Source of the DNA: Erysipelotrichaceae bacterium
GTDB taxonomy: Bacteria; Bacillota_I; Bacilli_A; Erysipelotrichales; Erysipelotrichaceae
Assembly (NCBI GenBank): GCA_003543215.1
Contig: DPJD01000001.1
Span: 678,860 to 742,859 of the forward strand
Length of the DNA stretch: 64,000 bases
Direction of reading: 5' to 3'
The notes beneath the pieces were generated by a model. It was not told where the DNA came from and did not search any database. It saw only the letters and a program-made list of their open reading frames with translations. Shown one piece after another: positions 1-6,814 of this stretch. The stretch's first letter is position 1, and every line of letters starts with the position of its first letter. The position numbers and the translations under genes are program-made.

Positions 1-456
1 TAAACGTCGTTTCGCACGAGACTCAATGCTTGCGGTCTGAAACACTTTAAGTTCCGCATCCTTTAAGACAACCGAACCAATGTCTCGTCCATCAAGAATA
101 AATCCTTTCGTATTCGCTATTTGTTGTTGAATACTGACCAAAGTAGAACGGATTGCTTGATTTTGAGCAATCGTAGATGTCAAAAGATCCACATGTTTCG
201 AACGGATCTTCGCATCGATATCTTTACCATTCAATAAGATATGACCATTCTCACTAAACCCAAAATGACTTCTATTGACCAAATCCACAAGTTCGATCGC
301 TTCTGGCTTCAAATCATGTTTCAACGCTAGATAAGCGCAAGCACGATACATTGAACCTGTATCAATGTGCGTATAATTCAGACGTTTAGCCAGTGCTTTC
401 GCAATCGTACTTTTACCCGAAGCACTCGGTCCATCAATCGCAATATTTATTTTCAT
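1..456 (-). CDS. cmk: cytidylate kinase, partial (C-terminus outside window)
   Basis: Phosphorylates CMP/dCMP with ATP in pyrimidine nucleotide recycling. The N-terminal 152 codons are present and read without a stop to the window edge. The P-loop GPSASGKST spans residues 9-17, followed by HIDTGSMYRA, the usual nucleoside-binding segment, and the last visible residues include a RAKRR run typical of the Cmk lid region. The start ATG at 456 overlaps the stop of the upstream membrane-protein gene (TAATG), so the two are translationally coupled. About a third of the family length (roughly 220 aa) lies outside the window. The family assignment is secure. Confidence 0.93.
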   Translation of the reverse strand, partial: MKINIAIDGPSASGKSTIAKALAKRLNYTHIDTGSMYRACAYLALKHDLKPEAIELVDLVNRSHFGFSENGHILLNGKDIDAKIRSKHVDLLTSTIAQNQAIRSTLVSIQQQIANTKGFILDGRDIGSVVLKDAELKVFQTASIESRAKRRL

Positions 457-1145
457 TAATAATATCCTTTAGAATATAAAACCCAATATATCGCAAAACC
501 AAGCATGACAATCAATACTAGAACCAAGAAAAATACAACCATATTCAATACTCGATGAGAAGATAAGACAGACTCATTCATATTGACGAGTTCTTTTTCA
601 TAGTCACTTAATTGAATCCGCAACTTTTGTGTTTCTTCTAAAACCTGCGTCAATTCTTCAGGTTCATTGGATTTGGTATTTGATTCATTCTCTTCAAAAT
701 CATTTTCAATCAATGATTTGATCTGCATCGTCAAATCGTCGTCATTTACTGGCGAATCATCCATAACAGTTTTGATTGTTTCGTTTTGAACCAAACTGAC
801 TGGGCCATGTTTCTTGAGAATATCAAGCTCCGTATCAAATTCCTTACGATAACCTTTGGAAAGATTGTAGTTACGAACTTCTTCCAAGAATTCTTGGATA
901 TAATCCGTTTCTAGGGGTTTATCAATGTTTTTCTCATTTGTAGTGATTGCTTGTTCACGTCTAAAATGGAGAGCTTCATAACTCTCATCTCTTCCTAGGG
1001 TGGATTGTTTCGACAATAAAGGATCGATTTTGTTCAATCTTTCCGCATATGAAGAAAGAGCTGGTGAAACCAGTTCTTCTTCGCGGTCATTTTCAATTTC
1101 ATTGCGCAGCGCTTGATATTTCTTGACACGTGATAGGGTTTCCAT
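456..1145 (-). CDS. unknown acidic protein with a single C-terminal membrane anchor
   Basis: A 229-residue protein that I do not recognise. The first ~160 residues are hydrophilic and rich in Glu, Asp and Asn. A Gln/Leu/Glu-rich stretch around residues 165-195 could form a coiled coil, and residues ~198-222 form one very hydrophobic helix followed by a short SKGYY tail. There is no signal peptide, so a tail-anchored protein facing the cytoplasm is the simplest reading. Translation begins at ATG 1145 behind GAGAGGT. The stop overlaps the cmk start, giving a two-gene operon. The function is unknown. Confidence 0.8.
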   Translation of the reverse strand: METLSRVKKYQALRNEIENDREEELVSPALSSYAERLNKIDPLLSKQSTLGRDESYEALHFRREQAITTNEKNIDKPLETDYIQEFLEEVRNYNLSKGYRKEFDTELDILKKHGPVSLVQNETIKTVMDDSPVNDDDLTMQIKSLIENDFEENESNTKSNEPEELTQVLEETQKLRIQLSDYEKELVNMNESVLSSHRVLNMVVFFLVLVLIVMLGFAIYWVLYSKGYY

Positions 1146-1160
1146 ATTTACCTCTCACAC

Positions 1161-1166
1161 ATTATA
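1161..1166 (-). promoter_or_regulatory. extended -10 box for the unknown-cmk operon
   Basis: TGCTATAAT on the minus strand, 15 nt before the start codon of the 229-aa gene. The TG motif makes it an extended -10, and the -35 region (TTTTTG) is weak. The upstream ribU terminator ends just before it. Confidence 0.6.
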
Positions 1167-1184
1167 GCATAGCGCTCCATACAT

Positions 1185-1205
1185 CAAAAAGTAAAGCTTT
1201 TACTT
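1185..1205 (-). terminator. terminator after ribU
   Basis: Stem AAGTAAA / TTTACTT with a 3-nt loop and a following T run on the minus strand. It overlaps the ribU stop codon. Confidence 0.65.
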
Positions 1206-1754
1206 AACTAGGAATTTTGCTAAACGAGGATACAAAAGCATTGTAATAATTGATAATAAGGTACCCTTCATAAGATTAAACGGAGTAATTGCTGATACGA
1301 ATGCCCATTTCTCTGCATCGCCGGTGAACCCGTAAAGTGGCAATGTGATGGTGAAATTAATTAATACCATTACACCAACCATCATGGCTATCCCTACTGC
1401 AAAAAGAATAAGATTAGGTACAAGTTTGAATTTCTTGTTCTTCACAATGTAGAAGTAGTAAACAGAGATCGGTAAATAAAGCGCTAAACCAGCAAAGAAA
1501 TTTGCGATTTCACCTGATGCGGCAGGCGTCTGCGACTTAAAGATAAAGTGCAATACATTCTTAAATAGATTGATGACTGTTCCTACGATAGGACCATATG
1601 CAATGCTCAATAGGATAGCAGGCACATCACTGAAATCTAATTGTAAGAATGGAGCACTCGGAAACAAAAATCCAACCGGGATTTCAATCAGATACAATAC
1701 AAAAGATAAAGCGGTCATGATACCAATTAAGGTAACGATTCTTGTGTTTTTCAT
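1200..1754 (-). CDS. ribU: ECF transporter substrate-binding subunit, riboflavin type
   Basis: Membrane S-component of an energy-coupling-factor importer that captures riboflavin and works with an EcfAAT module encoded elsewhere. The 184-residue protein has about five or six hydrophobic segments. Early regions such as MTALSFVLYLIE and LDFSDVPAIL match the RibU/ECF-S fold, where the substrate pocket lies near the first loop. The strongest evidence for riboflavin is the FMN riboswitch and terminator directly upstream, leaving only a ribosome-binding site (AAAGGAGG) before ATG 1754. Family and substrate are therefore well supported by context. Confidence 0.9.
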   Translation of the reverse strand: MKNTRIVTLIGIMTALSFVLYLIEIPVGFLFPSAPFLQLDFSDVPAILLSIAYGPIVGTVINLFKNVLHFIFKSQTPAASGEIANFFAGLALYLPISVYYFYIVKNKKFKLVPNLILFAVGIAMMVGVMVLINFTITLPLYGFTGDAEKWAFVSAITPFNLMKGTLLSIITMLLYPRLAKFLVK

Positions 1755-1773
1755 TTTTTTCCTCCTTTAATAG

Positions 1774-1793
1774 AAAAACCCGAGACTCCGGGC
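1774..1793 (-). terminator. riboswitch-controlled terminator before ribU
   Basis: GCCCGGAGTCTCGGG folds into a short GC-rich stem followed by TTTTT, between the FMN aptamer and the ribU ribosome-binding site. This is the expression platform of a transcription-terminating OFF switch. Confidence 0.85.
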
Positions 1794-1812
1794 TAAATCA
1801 AAAAAGAAAAAA

Positions 1813-1920
1813 ACTTTCTTTCATCCAGACTTTACTGTCGCCACTGGAATCTAACCAGTTCTGCCTTTCGGCTCGCGGGGTATACCGCCGGTCGGGAATT
1901 GCACCCTGCCCTGAAGTTCA
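1813..1920 (-). promoter_or_regulatory. FMN riboswitch (RFN element)
   Basis: The minus strand carries the RFN blocks in order: CTTCAGGGCAGGGTG, AATTCCC, GACCGGCGGTA, CCGCGAGC, a GATTCCAG-like block, CGACAGT and AGTCTGGATGAAAGA. All conserved junction elements of the FMN aptamer are present. It lies between a consensus promoter and a terminator upstream of ribU. FMN binding is expected to favour the terminator and shut off riboflavin uptake. Confidence 0.96.
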
Positions 1921-1925
1921 TTTAT

Positions 1926-1954
1926 AGTTTATATGTTTGTTAATTTCTTGTCAA
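1926..1954 (-). promoter_or_regulatory. promoter of the FMN riboswitch / ribU transcript
   Basis: TTGACA (1954-1949), 17-nt spacer, TAAACT (1931-1926) on the minus strand. Transcription would start just upstream of the RFN aptamer. Confidence 0.85.
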
Positions 1955-2026
1955 GCGATATTATTGAAATGTTACGTTTCAAATAAAATACCAGAATATA
2001 TTGGACAAAGTTGAAATCCTTAGTAC

Positions 2027-2057
2027 AAAAAAATCTCAATCTTTATTGATTGAGATT
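2027..2057 (-). terminator. terminator after efp
   Basis: Ten-base stem AATCTCAATC / GATTGAGATT with a 6-nt loop followed by seven T on the minus strand, just after the efp stop. Confidence 0.9.
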
Positions 2058-2063
2058 CAGATC

Positions 2064-2621
2064 TTAGGCACGACTGTGATATTTACCATCCGATGTGTTG
2101 ACGATGATGTACTCATCTTGTTCAATAAACATTGGCACACGTACTTGAAGTCCAGTTTCTACCGTCGCATTCTTCAATGCATTGGTTGCGGTATCCCCTT
2201 TGATTGCAGGTTCTGTTTCAATGATCTGTAGTGTCACTTTATCAGGTAGAATCAAGCCAAGAATTTCATTTTCATAAGATGAAATGTTCACATTGTCATT
2301 AGGCTTCAAAAAATTCAATTCCCATGTTAAATTTGATTTCTGAATTTCGATTTGTTCATACGTATTGGTATCCATGAAGACCAATGCGTCTCCAGAATCA
2401 TACAGATACTGCATTTCTTTCTTATCAATGTGAGCTGGTTCGACCTTGTCACCACCCGTGAATGATATTTCAATGATTGCTCCAGAACGTAAATTACGCG
2501 CTTTTGCTTTGATGATCATTTGACGCATCGCTGTTTTATTATGGGATGCTTCAATTACGCTATAAATGTTATTTTCATATACAAAGGTTATTCCTGGTCT
2601 TAAATCGTTTACAATAATCAT
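2064..2621 (-). CDS. efp: elongation factor P with a Met at the modified tip
   Basis: Binds stalled ribosomes between the P and E sites and promotes peptide bonds at polyproline. The 185-residue length and three beta-barrel domains fit, ending with TSDGKYHSRA close to other Firmicutes. I start it at ATG 2621 rather than 2642: AAGGAG lies 7 nt before 2621, and the promoter puts transcription start near 2640. The tip loop reads HNKTAMRQ in place of the usual HVKPGKGAA, so the Lys32 that B. subtilis modifies corresponds to Met32. A similar loop is, from memory, found in mycoplasma EF-P. The promoter lies inside the end of comGG. Confidence 0.95.
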   Translation of the reverse strand: MIIVNDLRPGITFVYENNIYSVIEASHNKTAMRQMIIKAKARNLRSGAIIEISFTGGDKVEPAHIDKKEMQYLYDSGDALVFMDTNTYEQIEIQKSNLTWELNFLKPNDNVNISSYENEILGLILPDKVTLQIIETEPAIKGDTATNALKNATVETGLQVRVPMFIEQDEYIIVNTSDGKYHSRA

Positions 2622-2646
2622 ATCTTTTCTCCTTGTAGCCATATAT

Positions 2647-2674
2647 ATTTTATGCTAATGCAAAGTTTTGTCAA
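2647..2674 (-). promoter_or_regulatory. promoter of efp, inside the end of comGG
   Basis: TTGACA (2674-2669), 16-nt spacer, TAAAAT (2652-2647) on the minus strand. The -35 box and most of the spacer lie inside comGG. It gives efp independent expression downstream of the competence operon. Confidence 0.8.
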
Positions 2675-3038
2675 CACTTGGAAACAAAGCTTCCGGAATG
2701 ATGTCATAAGCTAATGCTGAATCATATACCAAATCGTAGTTCAATTTTCCATATACAGCATTTTCAAAATCGAAATGTAAATATGCAGTTTCTTCAATAA
2801 AAATAATGTAGACATGTCCAAGGTTTGTTTCAATGGTAATCGAATCGAATTTGTAATCACTGAACTGCTTAATCGTTTTTTGAATGGCATATGACTCGAT
2901 GTACGAAAAATTCTCCAACTGATGATAATGTGAAGTTTCATAGATTAAACTTGAAAGGATCTCATTGTTAACAAGATAGAGTTTTAAGAATTGGCTAAAT
3001 GCAATCAGAAAGAATGTGAATAGACTAGAATTTCGCAT
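2655..3038 (-). CDS. comGG: probable ComGG competence pseudopilus protein
   Basis: The last gene of the comG operon by position, encoding a 127-residue protein. It has an N-terminal hydrophobic segment (LFTFFLIAFSQFLKLYLV) and a mixed soluble domain. Unlike the pilins before it, it lacks a Gly-x4-Glu prepilin cleavage motif, and sequence divergence is normal for ComGG. The start at ATG 3038 overlaps the comGF stop by 14 bases, which suggests coupled translation; there is no clear ribosome-binding site. The assignment rests mainly on operon position, size and the N-terminal segment. Confidence 0.6.
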   Translation of the reverse strand: MRNSSLFTFFLIAFSQFLKLYLVNNEILSSLIYETSHYHQLENFSYIESYAIQKTIKQFSDYKFDSITIETNLGHVYIIFIEETAYLHFDFENAVYGKLNYDLVYDSALAYDIIPEALFPSVDKTLH

Positions 3039-3426
3039 TGTACAGGATATGTTGTTGAAAAATACGATTTGATGATTTATAGACAAGAATCAACCAATGA
3101 TCTTCCACATGGAAACTTATATCTTCCACCTCAATTAGAAAGAATTGAGTGCCAGGTGTACCGATTAAATTGCTTTCATATTGATAAAAGCAAAATTCTT
3201 CATCTTGATAATTCATGCAAACACGATCATCATCTATTTCATGATTGATGCCTAAACTTAAGTATCGACGTAATTGAAGGATGCCAAGCTGGTTTTGACG
3301 AACCACATTCTGATCAGGAAATCTTAGTTGATATTGAAGTAGCTTTATCACAATTGGGCTTAACATTACACTTAATGAAAGACAAATGAGTAATTCAATT
3401 AATGTGTATCCATTTTGATGACGCAT
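3025..3426 (-). CDS. comGF: ComGF-like competence pseudopilin
   Basis: A 133-residue minor pseudopilin of the DNA-uptake pilus. A short basic leader (MRHQNG) precedes a type IV prepilin motif in which Gly6 is followed by YTLIE and a hydrophobic helix (residues ~7-30), so the prepilin peptidase should cut after Gly6. The rest is a soluble beta-rich domain with paired Cys residues. It overlaps comGE by 28 bases and comGG by 14 bases. Family-level identification is good; assignment as ComGF comes from its place in the operon. Confidence 0.78.
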   Translation of the reverse strand: MRHQNGYTLIELLICLSLSVMLSPIVIKLLQYQLRFPDQNVVRQNQLGILQLRRYLSLGINHEIDDDRVCMNYQDEEFCFYQYESNLIGTPGTQFFLIEVEDISFHVEDHWLILVYKSSNRIFQQHILYNAKF

Positions 3427-3623
3427 TCAATGTCACACCCTTTCTTGATTTCGAGTATTTCAAAGCTTTTGTCTTTGCTCAAAGTAAGTAGTCCAAGACT
3501 CAAATTCAACATCATATTAACAATCACAAGTAATAATAGAACTTCAATCAGACTCGAACCTGTGCATGAAGATACGACCAGTCGCGAGCATAATTGTAAT
3601 TTGTTGCTTATTAAACAAGTCAA
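3399..3623 (-). CDS. comGE: ComGE-like minor pseudopilin, start uncertain
   Basis: A small minor pseudopilin of the comG operon. The core is clear: a Gly followed by SSLIEV and a hydrophobic helix (LLLLVIVNMMLNL), i.e. a prepilin cleavage site with Glu at +5. No ATG lies close to this motif in frame. I tentatively use TTG 3623, which gives a 22-residue leader with Lys and Arg; ATG 3650 is an alternative. Neither has a good ribosome-binding site, and the gene overlaps comGD, so it is probably translated by coupling. Confidence 0.6.
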   Translation of the reverse strand: MTCLISNKLQLCSRLVVSSCTGSSLIEVLLLLVIVNMMLNLSLGLLTLSKDKSFEILEIKKGCDIECVIKMDTH

Positions 3624-3876
3624 TTCGCATTGCTTGTGAGATGTTCCCATTCGCGTTGTATGTAATTGCTTGATTATATTCAGAAAGATCAAGCTTTTGT
3701 TTTTGATGCGTTTCAAAAGCTCGATATTGAGTTGAAATAAGATCATCCATAGTCTCCTTCACTTCTGTTGTCACTTTGATATGTTTGAATGGTATAAGCG
3801 TAAGCAAACTGATGATCATCAATACAAGACATACTTCAATCATACTGAAACCTTTATTGAGCACTTGCCTGACCAT
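3544..3876 (-). CDS. comGD: ComGD-like competence pseudopilin
   Basis: A 110-residue pseudopilin needed for assembly of the competence pilus. The leader MVRQVLNKG ends in Gly9 followed by FSMIEV and a hydrophobic helix (residues ~10-30), the prepilin peptidase signature. The start is ATG 3876, preceded by GAGG and lying inside the 3-prime end of comGC. The earlier in-frame ATG would add an unlikely leader of over 20 residues. It overlaps comGC by 23 bases. Assignment as ComGD is from order and length. Confidence 0.82.
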   Translation of the reverse strand: MVRQVLNKGFSMIEVCLVLMIISLLTLIPFKHIKVTTEVKETMDDLISTQYRAFETHQKQKLDLSEYNQAITYNANGNISQAMRIDLFNKQQITIMLATGRIFMHRFESD

Positions 3877-4150
3877 CCACAACCTCGATACTGCGATTGT
3901 CTTGGCAAACACTTTGACTCTCTTTCAGATATCCCTCATCAATCAACTCTTGAATTGAAGTTGGTGGATTCAAATAAGTCAATTCATATTGAAGAATCGC
4001 ACCATCTACTAAAGTGACCTGTGCTTCACATCCTTTATTGTGTAACAATTGCAATGCTTTTTGAATATTAGGAATCGTCAACAAGAAAACCAGACTAATG
4101 ACAGATAAGACAAAGATCATCTCCAGTAAGGTAAACCCACGTTTGTTCAT
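3854..4150 (-). CDS. comGC: ComGC major competence pseudopilin
   Basis: Major subunit of the pseudopilus that pulls DNA to the cell surface. The 98-residue protein starts MNKRG with cleavage predicted after Gly5, followed by FTLLEMIFVLSVISLVF, the classic N-methylated pilin helix with Glu at +5. Two Cys residues in the C-terminal part may form the disulfide known for ComGC. The start ATG 4150 overlaps the comGB stop by 4 bases (ATGA). Strongly supported. Confidence 0.93.
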   Translation of the reverse strand: MNKRGFTLLEMIFVLSVISLVFLLTIPNIQKALQLLHNKGCEAQVTLVDGAILQYELTYLNPPTSIQELIDEGYLKESQSVCQDNRSIEVVDGQASAQ

Positions 4151-5061
4151 ATGATTTGCTCCAGTATTTGCAAGGGGTATAAAAGCGTTGAATAGACCAA
4201 AATAACCATTAATCCAATCTGAGCATATACGAATGCAGAGAAAATATTCGCATAGCGTTTCAACCGATACCGTATCTGCTTTTCAAGAATCAATAAATAA
4301 CGCTCAAGACGTACATCAATTTTATGCTCAAAGTCTTCGATACCTAAGGTAAACCCTAATTGTTGGTCAAGAAATTCAAAAGCATGTTGAAGGGGTGTCC
4401 CCTGTTCGAGCTTGCTTTGAATATTGAGTGCGATGTTTCTTTGAATCATAGAAGCACTTTCACACAATATCTCGATGGTTGTATGCAGTGGAATCGAGTG
4501 ACAGTTCAAGAAATGCAAATTGGACACAAACACATGACTATGCCATAACGTTATGAAATTATCAGTTTTATGTTTGTATAACGAAGTATAAATTTCAAAA
4601 TAACGAAATCTACGAGTTTGAGTCAAGGCATAGAGAATAAGTATGAGCGCTCCCCATTCTAAACCTATGATGAACTGCAGAAGTTTCAAAGGAACTGTAG
4701 AATGATTCGTACTTAGCGTTTGTAAACTTGAATATGTTGAAGGGATCAAACTCAAAATAACAAAACTCAAGAGATTCAAACTTAAAAAATAGAGTAAAAC
4801 AGGATATGTAAAGATCTGATTGATATATGAATTACGTTGTATTGCATTCAACTTTGATTTAAACACTAAAATCATCACATCACTTGGATGTAGGTGCTTA
4901 ATTAGGCTCTGAGCATTAATTTGCTCAATGTCAGTCAAGTACTGCAACCATTTATCTTGTGATAAATCGATACCAAGAATGCGATGAATCTCATCAAAAT
5001 TAAGTTTGTGTTCTGTACATTCCAATAACAGTTCGATCTGCATCGGATTCAAACGCTTCAT
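4147..5061 (-). CDS. comGB: ComGB competence pilus platform membrane protein
   Basis: Polytopic platform protein (GspF/PilC family) that couples the ComGA ATPase to pseudopilin assembly. Three strongly hydrophobic stretches occur at about residues 95-115, 135-155 and near the C-terminus, with cytoplasmic helical domains between. The start is ambiguous: family similarity begins at LNPMQIELLLEC, so I use ATG 5061 (304 aa), although the frame is open to ATG 5148, deep inside comGA. Either way the overlap with comGA is long (at least 62 bases), indicating coupled translation. Confidence 0.82.
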   Translation of the reverse strand: MKRLNPMQIELLLECTEHKLNFDEIHRILGIDLSQDKWLQYLTDIEQINAQSLIKHLHPSDVMILVFKSKLNAIQRNSYINQIFTYPVLLYFLSLNLLSFVILSLIPSTYSSLQTLSTNHSTVPLKLLQFIIGLEWGALILILYALTQTRRFRYFEIYTSLYKHKTDNFITLWHSHVFVSNLHFLNCHSIPLHTTIEILCESASMIQRNIALNIQSKLEQGTPLQHAFEFLDQQLGFTLGIEDFEHKIDVRLERYLLILEKQIRYRLKRYANIFSAFVYAQIGLMVILVYSTLLYPLQILEQII

Positions 5062-5923
5062 GGATTTGATTTTGGGTAATGATTTCAAAATGGGCATAAC
5101 GCATTTTTCTTTCATCATCATAGCGTAACTTTTGATAAATGATTCCATTTAAAACCTGCTTGATTTCTTGCTTGTTGATATTAAAATTCTCTAATCGTCC
5201 AATAACTGAATGGACATCATTCGCATGAATTGTTGATAAGACAAGATGTCCACTGTACGCACATCGAATCGCTGCTTTCGCTTCCTTTTCATCACGAATC
5301 TCACCAATAATGATGACATTGGGATCATGTCGAAGCACTTGTTTAATAGCTGCTTCAAAATCGAAATTAATCGAAGGATTGATTTCGAGCTGTACCATAT
5401 TTGGATAATAGAATTCGACTGGGTCTTCAATCGCATAGATTTTTTGATGCTTTAAATGACTAATCATAGTAAACAAACTTGTAGACTTGCCACTTCCAGT
5501 GCTTCCAGCAAAGAGAATCAAACCTGTACCATTTGAAATCAGTTTATGGATGATTGCTTGTTCACTGTGATTAAAAAGTGTTTCGAAGCTCAGTGCTTGT
5601 TGAGGATTTAAGATACGCAAGACCATAGTTTCAATCAAGTAGTTTTTGAAGTGTGCAACTCTCAAATAGATATCATGGTTCAATAAACGAATAACGATTC
5701 TTCCTGATTGTGGTTTTCGATCTGTATAGAGATCAAGATTCGAGCGATATTTTATGAAAGCAAATAACTCAGGGACAACTTTGATGTTTTCGCATTGAAT
5801 CAAACCTTGTAGTGTTCTGAACTCGCAGTGAGATCCAAGTTTTGAAATCTCAAGGTGAATATCCGTTGCATTATTTTCAATCGCTTGAATAATCAACTTT
5901 CGAAATTTTTTTTCATATTGCAT
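5000..5923 (-). CDS. comGA: ComGA competence pilus assembly ATPase
   Basis: GspE/PilB-type secretion ATPase driving pseudopilus assembly for DNA uptake. Walker A GSTGSGKS is at residues 140-147, the Asp box/Walker B IIIGEIRD at ~204-211 and the His box STIHAND at ~230-236. At 307 aa it is slightly short because the N-terminal domain is reduced. The gene starts 33 nt after the terminator of the MBL hydrolase gene and has no clear ribosome-binding site or standard promoter, consistent with control by a competence-specific factor. It heads the operon comGA-GG. Confidence 0.93.
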   Translation of the reverse strand: MQYEKKFRKLIIQAIENNATDIHLEISKLGSHCEFRTLQGLIQCENIKVVPELFAFIKYRSNLDLYTDRKPQSGRIVIRLLNHDIYLRVAHFKNYLIETMVLRILNPQQALSFETLFNHSEQAIIHKLISNGTGLILFAGSTGSGKSTSLFTMISHLKHQKIYAIEDPVEFYYPNMVQLEINPSINFDFEAAIKQVLRHDPNVIIIGEIRDEKEAKAAIRCAYSGHLVLSTIHANDVHSVIGRLENFNINKQEIKQVLNGIIYQKLRYDDERKMRYAHFEIITQNQIHEAFESDADRTVIGMYRTQT

Positions 5924-5956
5924 ACTTATGTTTACGTATTTAGTGCTACATGTCCT

Positions 5957-5987
5957 AAAAAAAAGACCAAGTATTTACTCAGTCTTA
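5957..5987 (-). terminator. terminator after the MBL hydrolase gene
   Basis: A stem of about ten pairs starting AAGACTGAGT and closing with GGTCTT, followed by eight T on the minus strand. It isolates the comG operon from the upstream gene. Confidence 0.88.
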
Positions 5988-6578
5988 GAAATATGGATTG
6001 TTTTTGAATTCATCTGCTAAAGTAGATTGCTCTTCATGCCCTGGGTATATCACCAAGTGAGGATCCATCTTCGCAATTATACGTAGACTTTGCTTAAGGT
6101 CTTGTGAACTTCCTTTATAGAGATCGGTTCGACCGACACTATGCTTGAATAAGGTATCTCCAGTAAACAAGCGATCTTTATATTCAATGCAGACTGAGCC
6201 GGGTGTATGTCCCGGTGTATGATGAATGAAGAAGTTAAATTGGCCAAGGTGTAGATGATCTTCATAAAAGCTAAGCTTTGACTTCAATTTAATTTTTTTA
6301 GTTTGAGAATAATTTTTTTGCGGATCTTGTGTCAGTTCATAGTCATTATAATGAAGATAAACCGGACATTGATATAGCTCTGCCAGCTCATCCACAGCAC
6401 CGATATGATCAAAATGACCATGCGTCAAGAGAATTCCAACAACCCTTTCCCCCTCTAGAATCTTACTTTGAATACGTTCAGATTTACTAACAGGGTCGAT
6501 GATGACGACTTCCCCATCTTCAACTAAAAGGTAGGTGTTGGTTTGAAACAAGCCTAATACCAAGGTTCTTACTTCCAT
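5985..6578 (-). CDS. MBL-fold metallohydrolase, YqgX/glyoxalase II-like
   Basis: A 197-residue metallo-beta-lactamase-fold hydrolase. THGHFDHIG near residues 52-60 is the di-metal HxHxDH motif; HHTPGHTPGS, LFTGDTLF and YPGHEEQ supply the remaining ligands. The pattern fits the hydroxyacylglutathione hydrolase-like group of Firmicutes, whose B. subtilis member YqgX also sits next to comGA. The substrate is not known from sequence. The start ATG 6578 follows the rpmG terminator by only about 11 nt and has no recognisable ribosome-binding site. Confidence 0.88.
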   Translation of the reverse strand: MEVRTLVLGLFQTNTYLLVEDGEVVIIDPVSKSERIQSKILEGERVVGILLTHGHFDHIGAVDELAELYQCPVYLHYNDYELTQDPQKNYSQTKKIKLKSKLSFYEDHLHLGQFNFFIHHTPGHTPGSVCIEYKDRLFTGDTLFKHSVGRTDLYKGSSQDLKQSLRIIAKMDPHLVIYPGHEEQSTLADEFKNNPYF

Positions 6579-6589
6579 ATCAAGCTAAC

Positions 6590-6613
6590 AAAAAAGCCTC
6601 AACGGCCTTTTTA
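6590..6613 (-). terminator. terminator after rpmG
   Basis: AAAAAGGCC / GGCTTTTTT stem with one G-T pair and a 5-nt loop on the minus strand. It overlaps the rpmG stop and ends just before the MBL gene. Confidence 0.8.
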
Positions 6614-6760
6614 TTTCTTCTCCCTGTGAACGGTTTGCTTATTGCAACGAGGGCAATATTTATTGACCTGCATACGTTCAGGATGTTTTTTCTTGTTACG
6701 GGTGTTGATGTAGTTTTCTTCTTTACACTCCGTACAGATTAAAGTTAGATTTTCTCTCAT
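6611..6760 (-). CDS. rpmG: ribosomal protein L33, zinc-binding form
   Basis: A 49-residue large-subunit ribosomal protein. It carries two CxxC pairs (CTEC and CPRC), so this is the zinc-containing version of L33. The rest, with [15 protein letters not shown] and a basic C-terminus, matches the family along its whole length. The start ATG 6760 is preceded by GAGGAAAG. It lies alone between pbp2 and the MBL gene with its own promoter and terminator. Confidence 0.96.
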   Translation of the reverse strand: MRENLTLICTECKEENYINTRNKKKHPERMQVNKYCPRCNKQTVHREKK

Positions 6761-6780
6761 TTCACTTTCCTCGCTACGCT

Positions 6781-6812
6781 ATATTAATATAGCACAAATC
6801 ATATGAATTTGT
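6781..6812 (-). promoter_or_regulatory. rpmG promoter region with inverted repeat
   Basis: On the minus strand an ATGACA-like -35 and a TATATT -10 lie 18 nt apart. The spacer contains the inverted repeat ACAAAT-N7-ATTTGT (6794-6812), and the -10 lies in the palindrome CTATATTAATATAG. The repeat could be an operator. Confidence 0.5.
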
Positions 6813-6814
6813 CA

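Noticed and set aside
1742..1927. 61-aa open frame on the plus strand
   Set aside because: It runs antisense through the FMN riboswitch and terminator; the RNA structure explains the sequence.
2564..2642. EF-P start at ATG 2642
   Set aside because: AAGGAG and the predicted transcription start favour ATG 2621, which also matches the family N-terminus.
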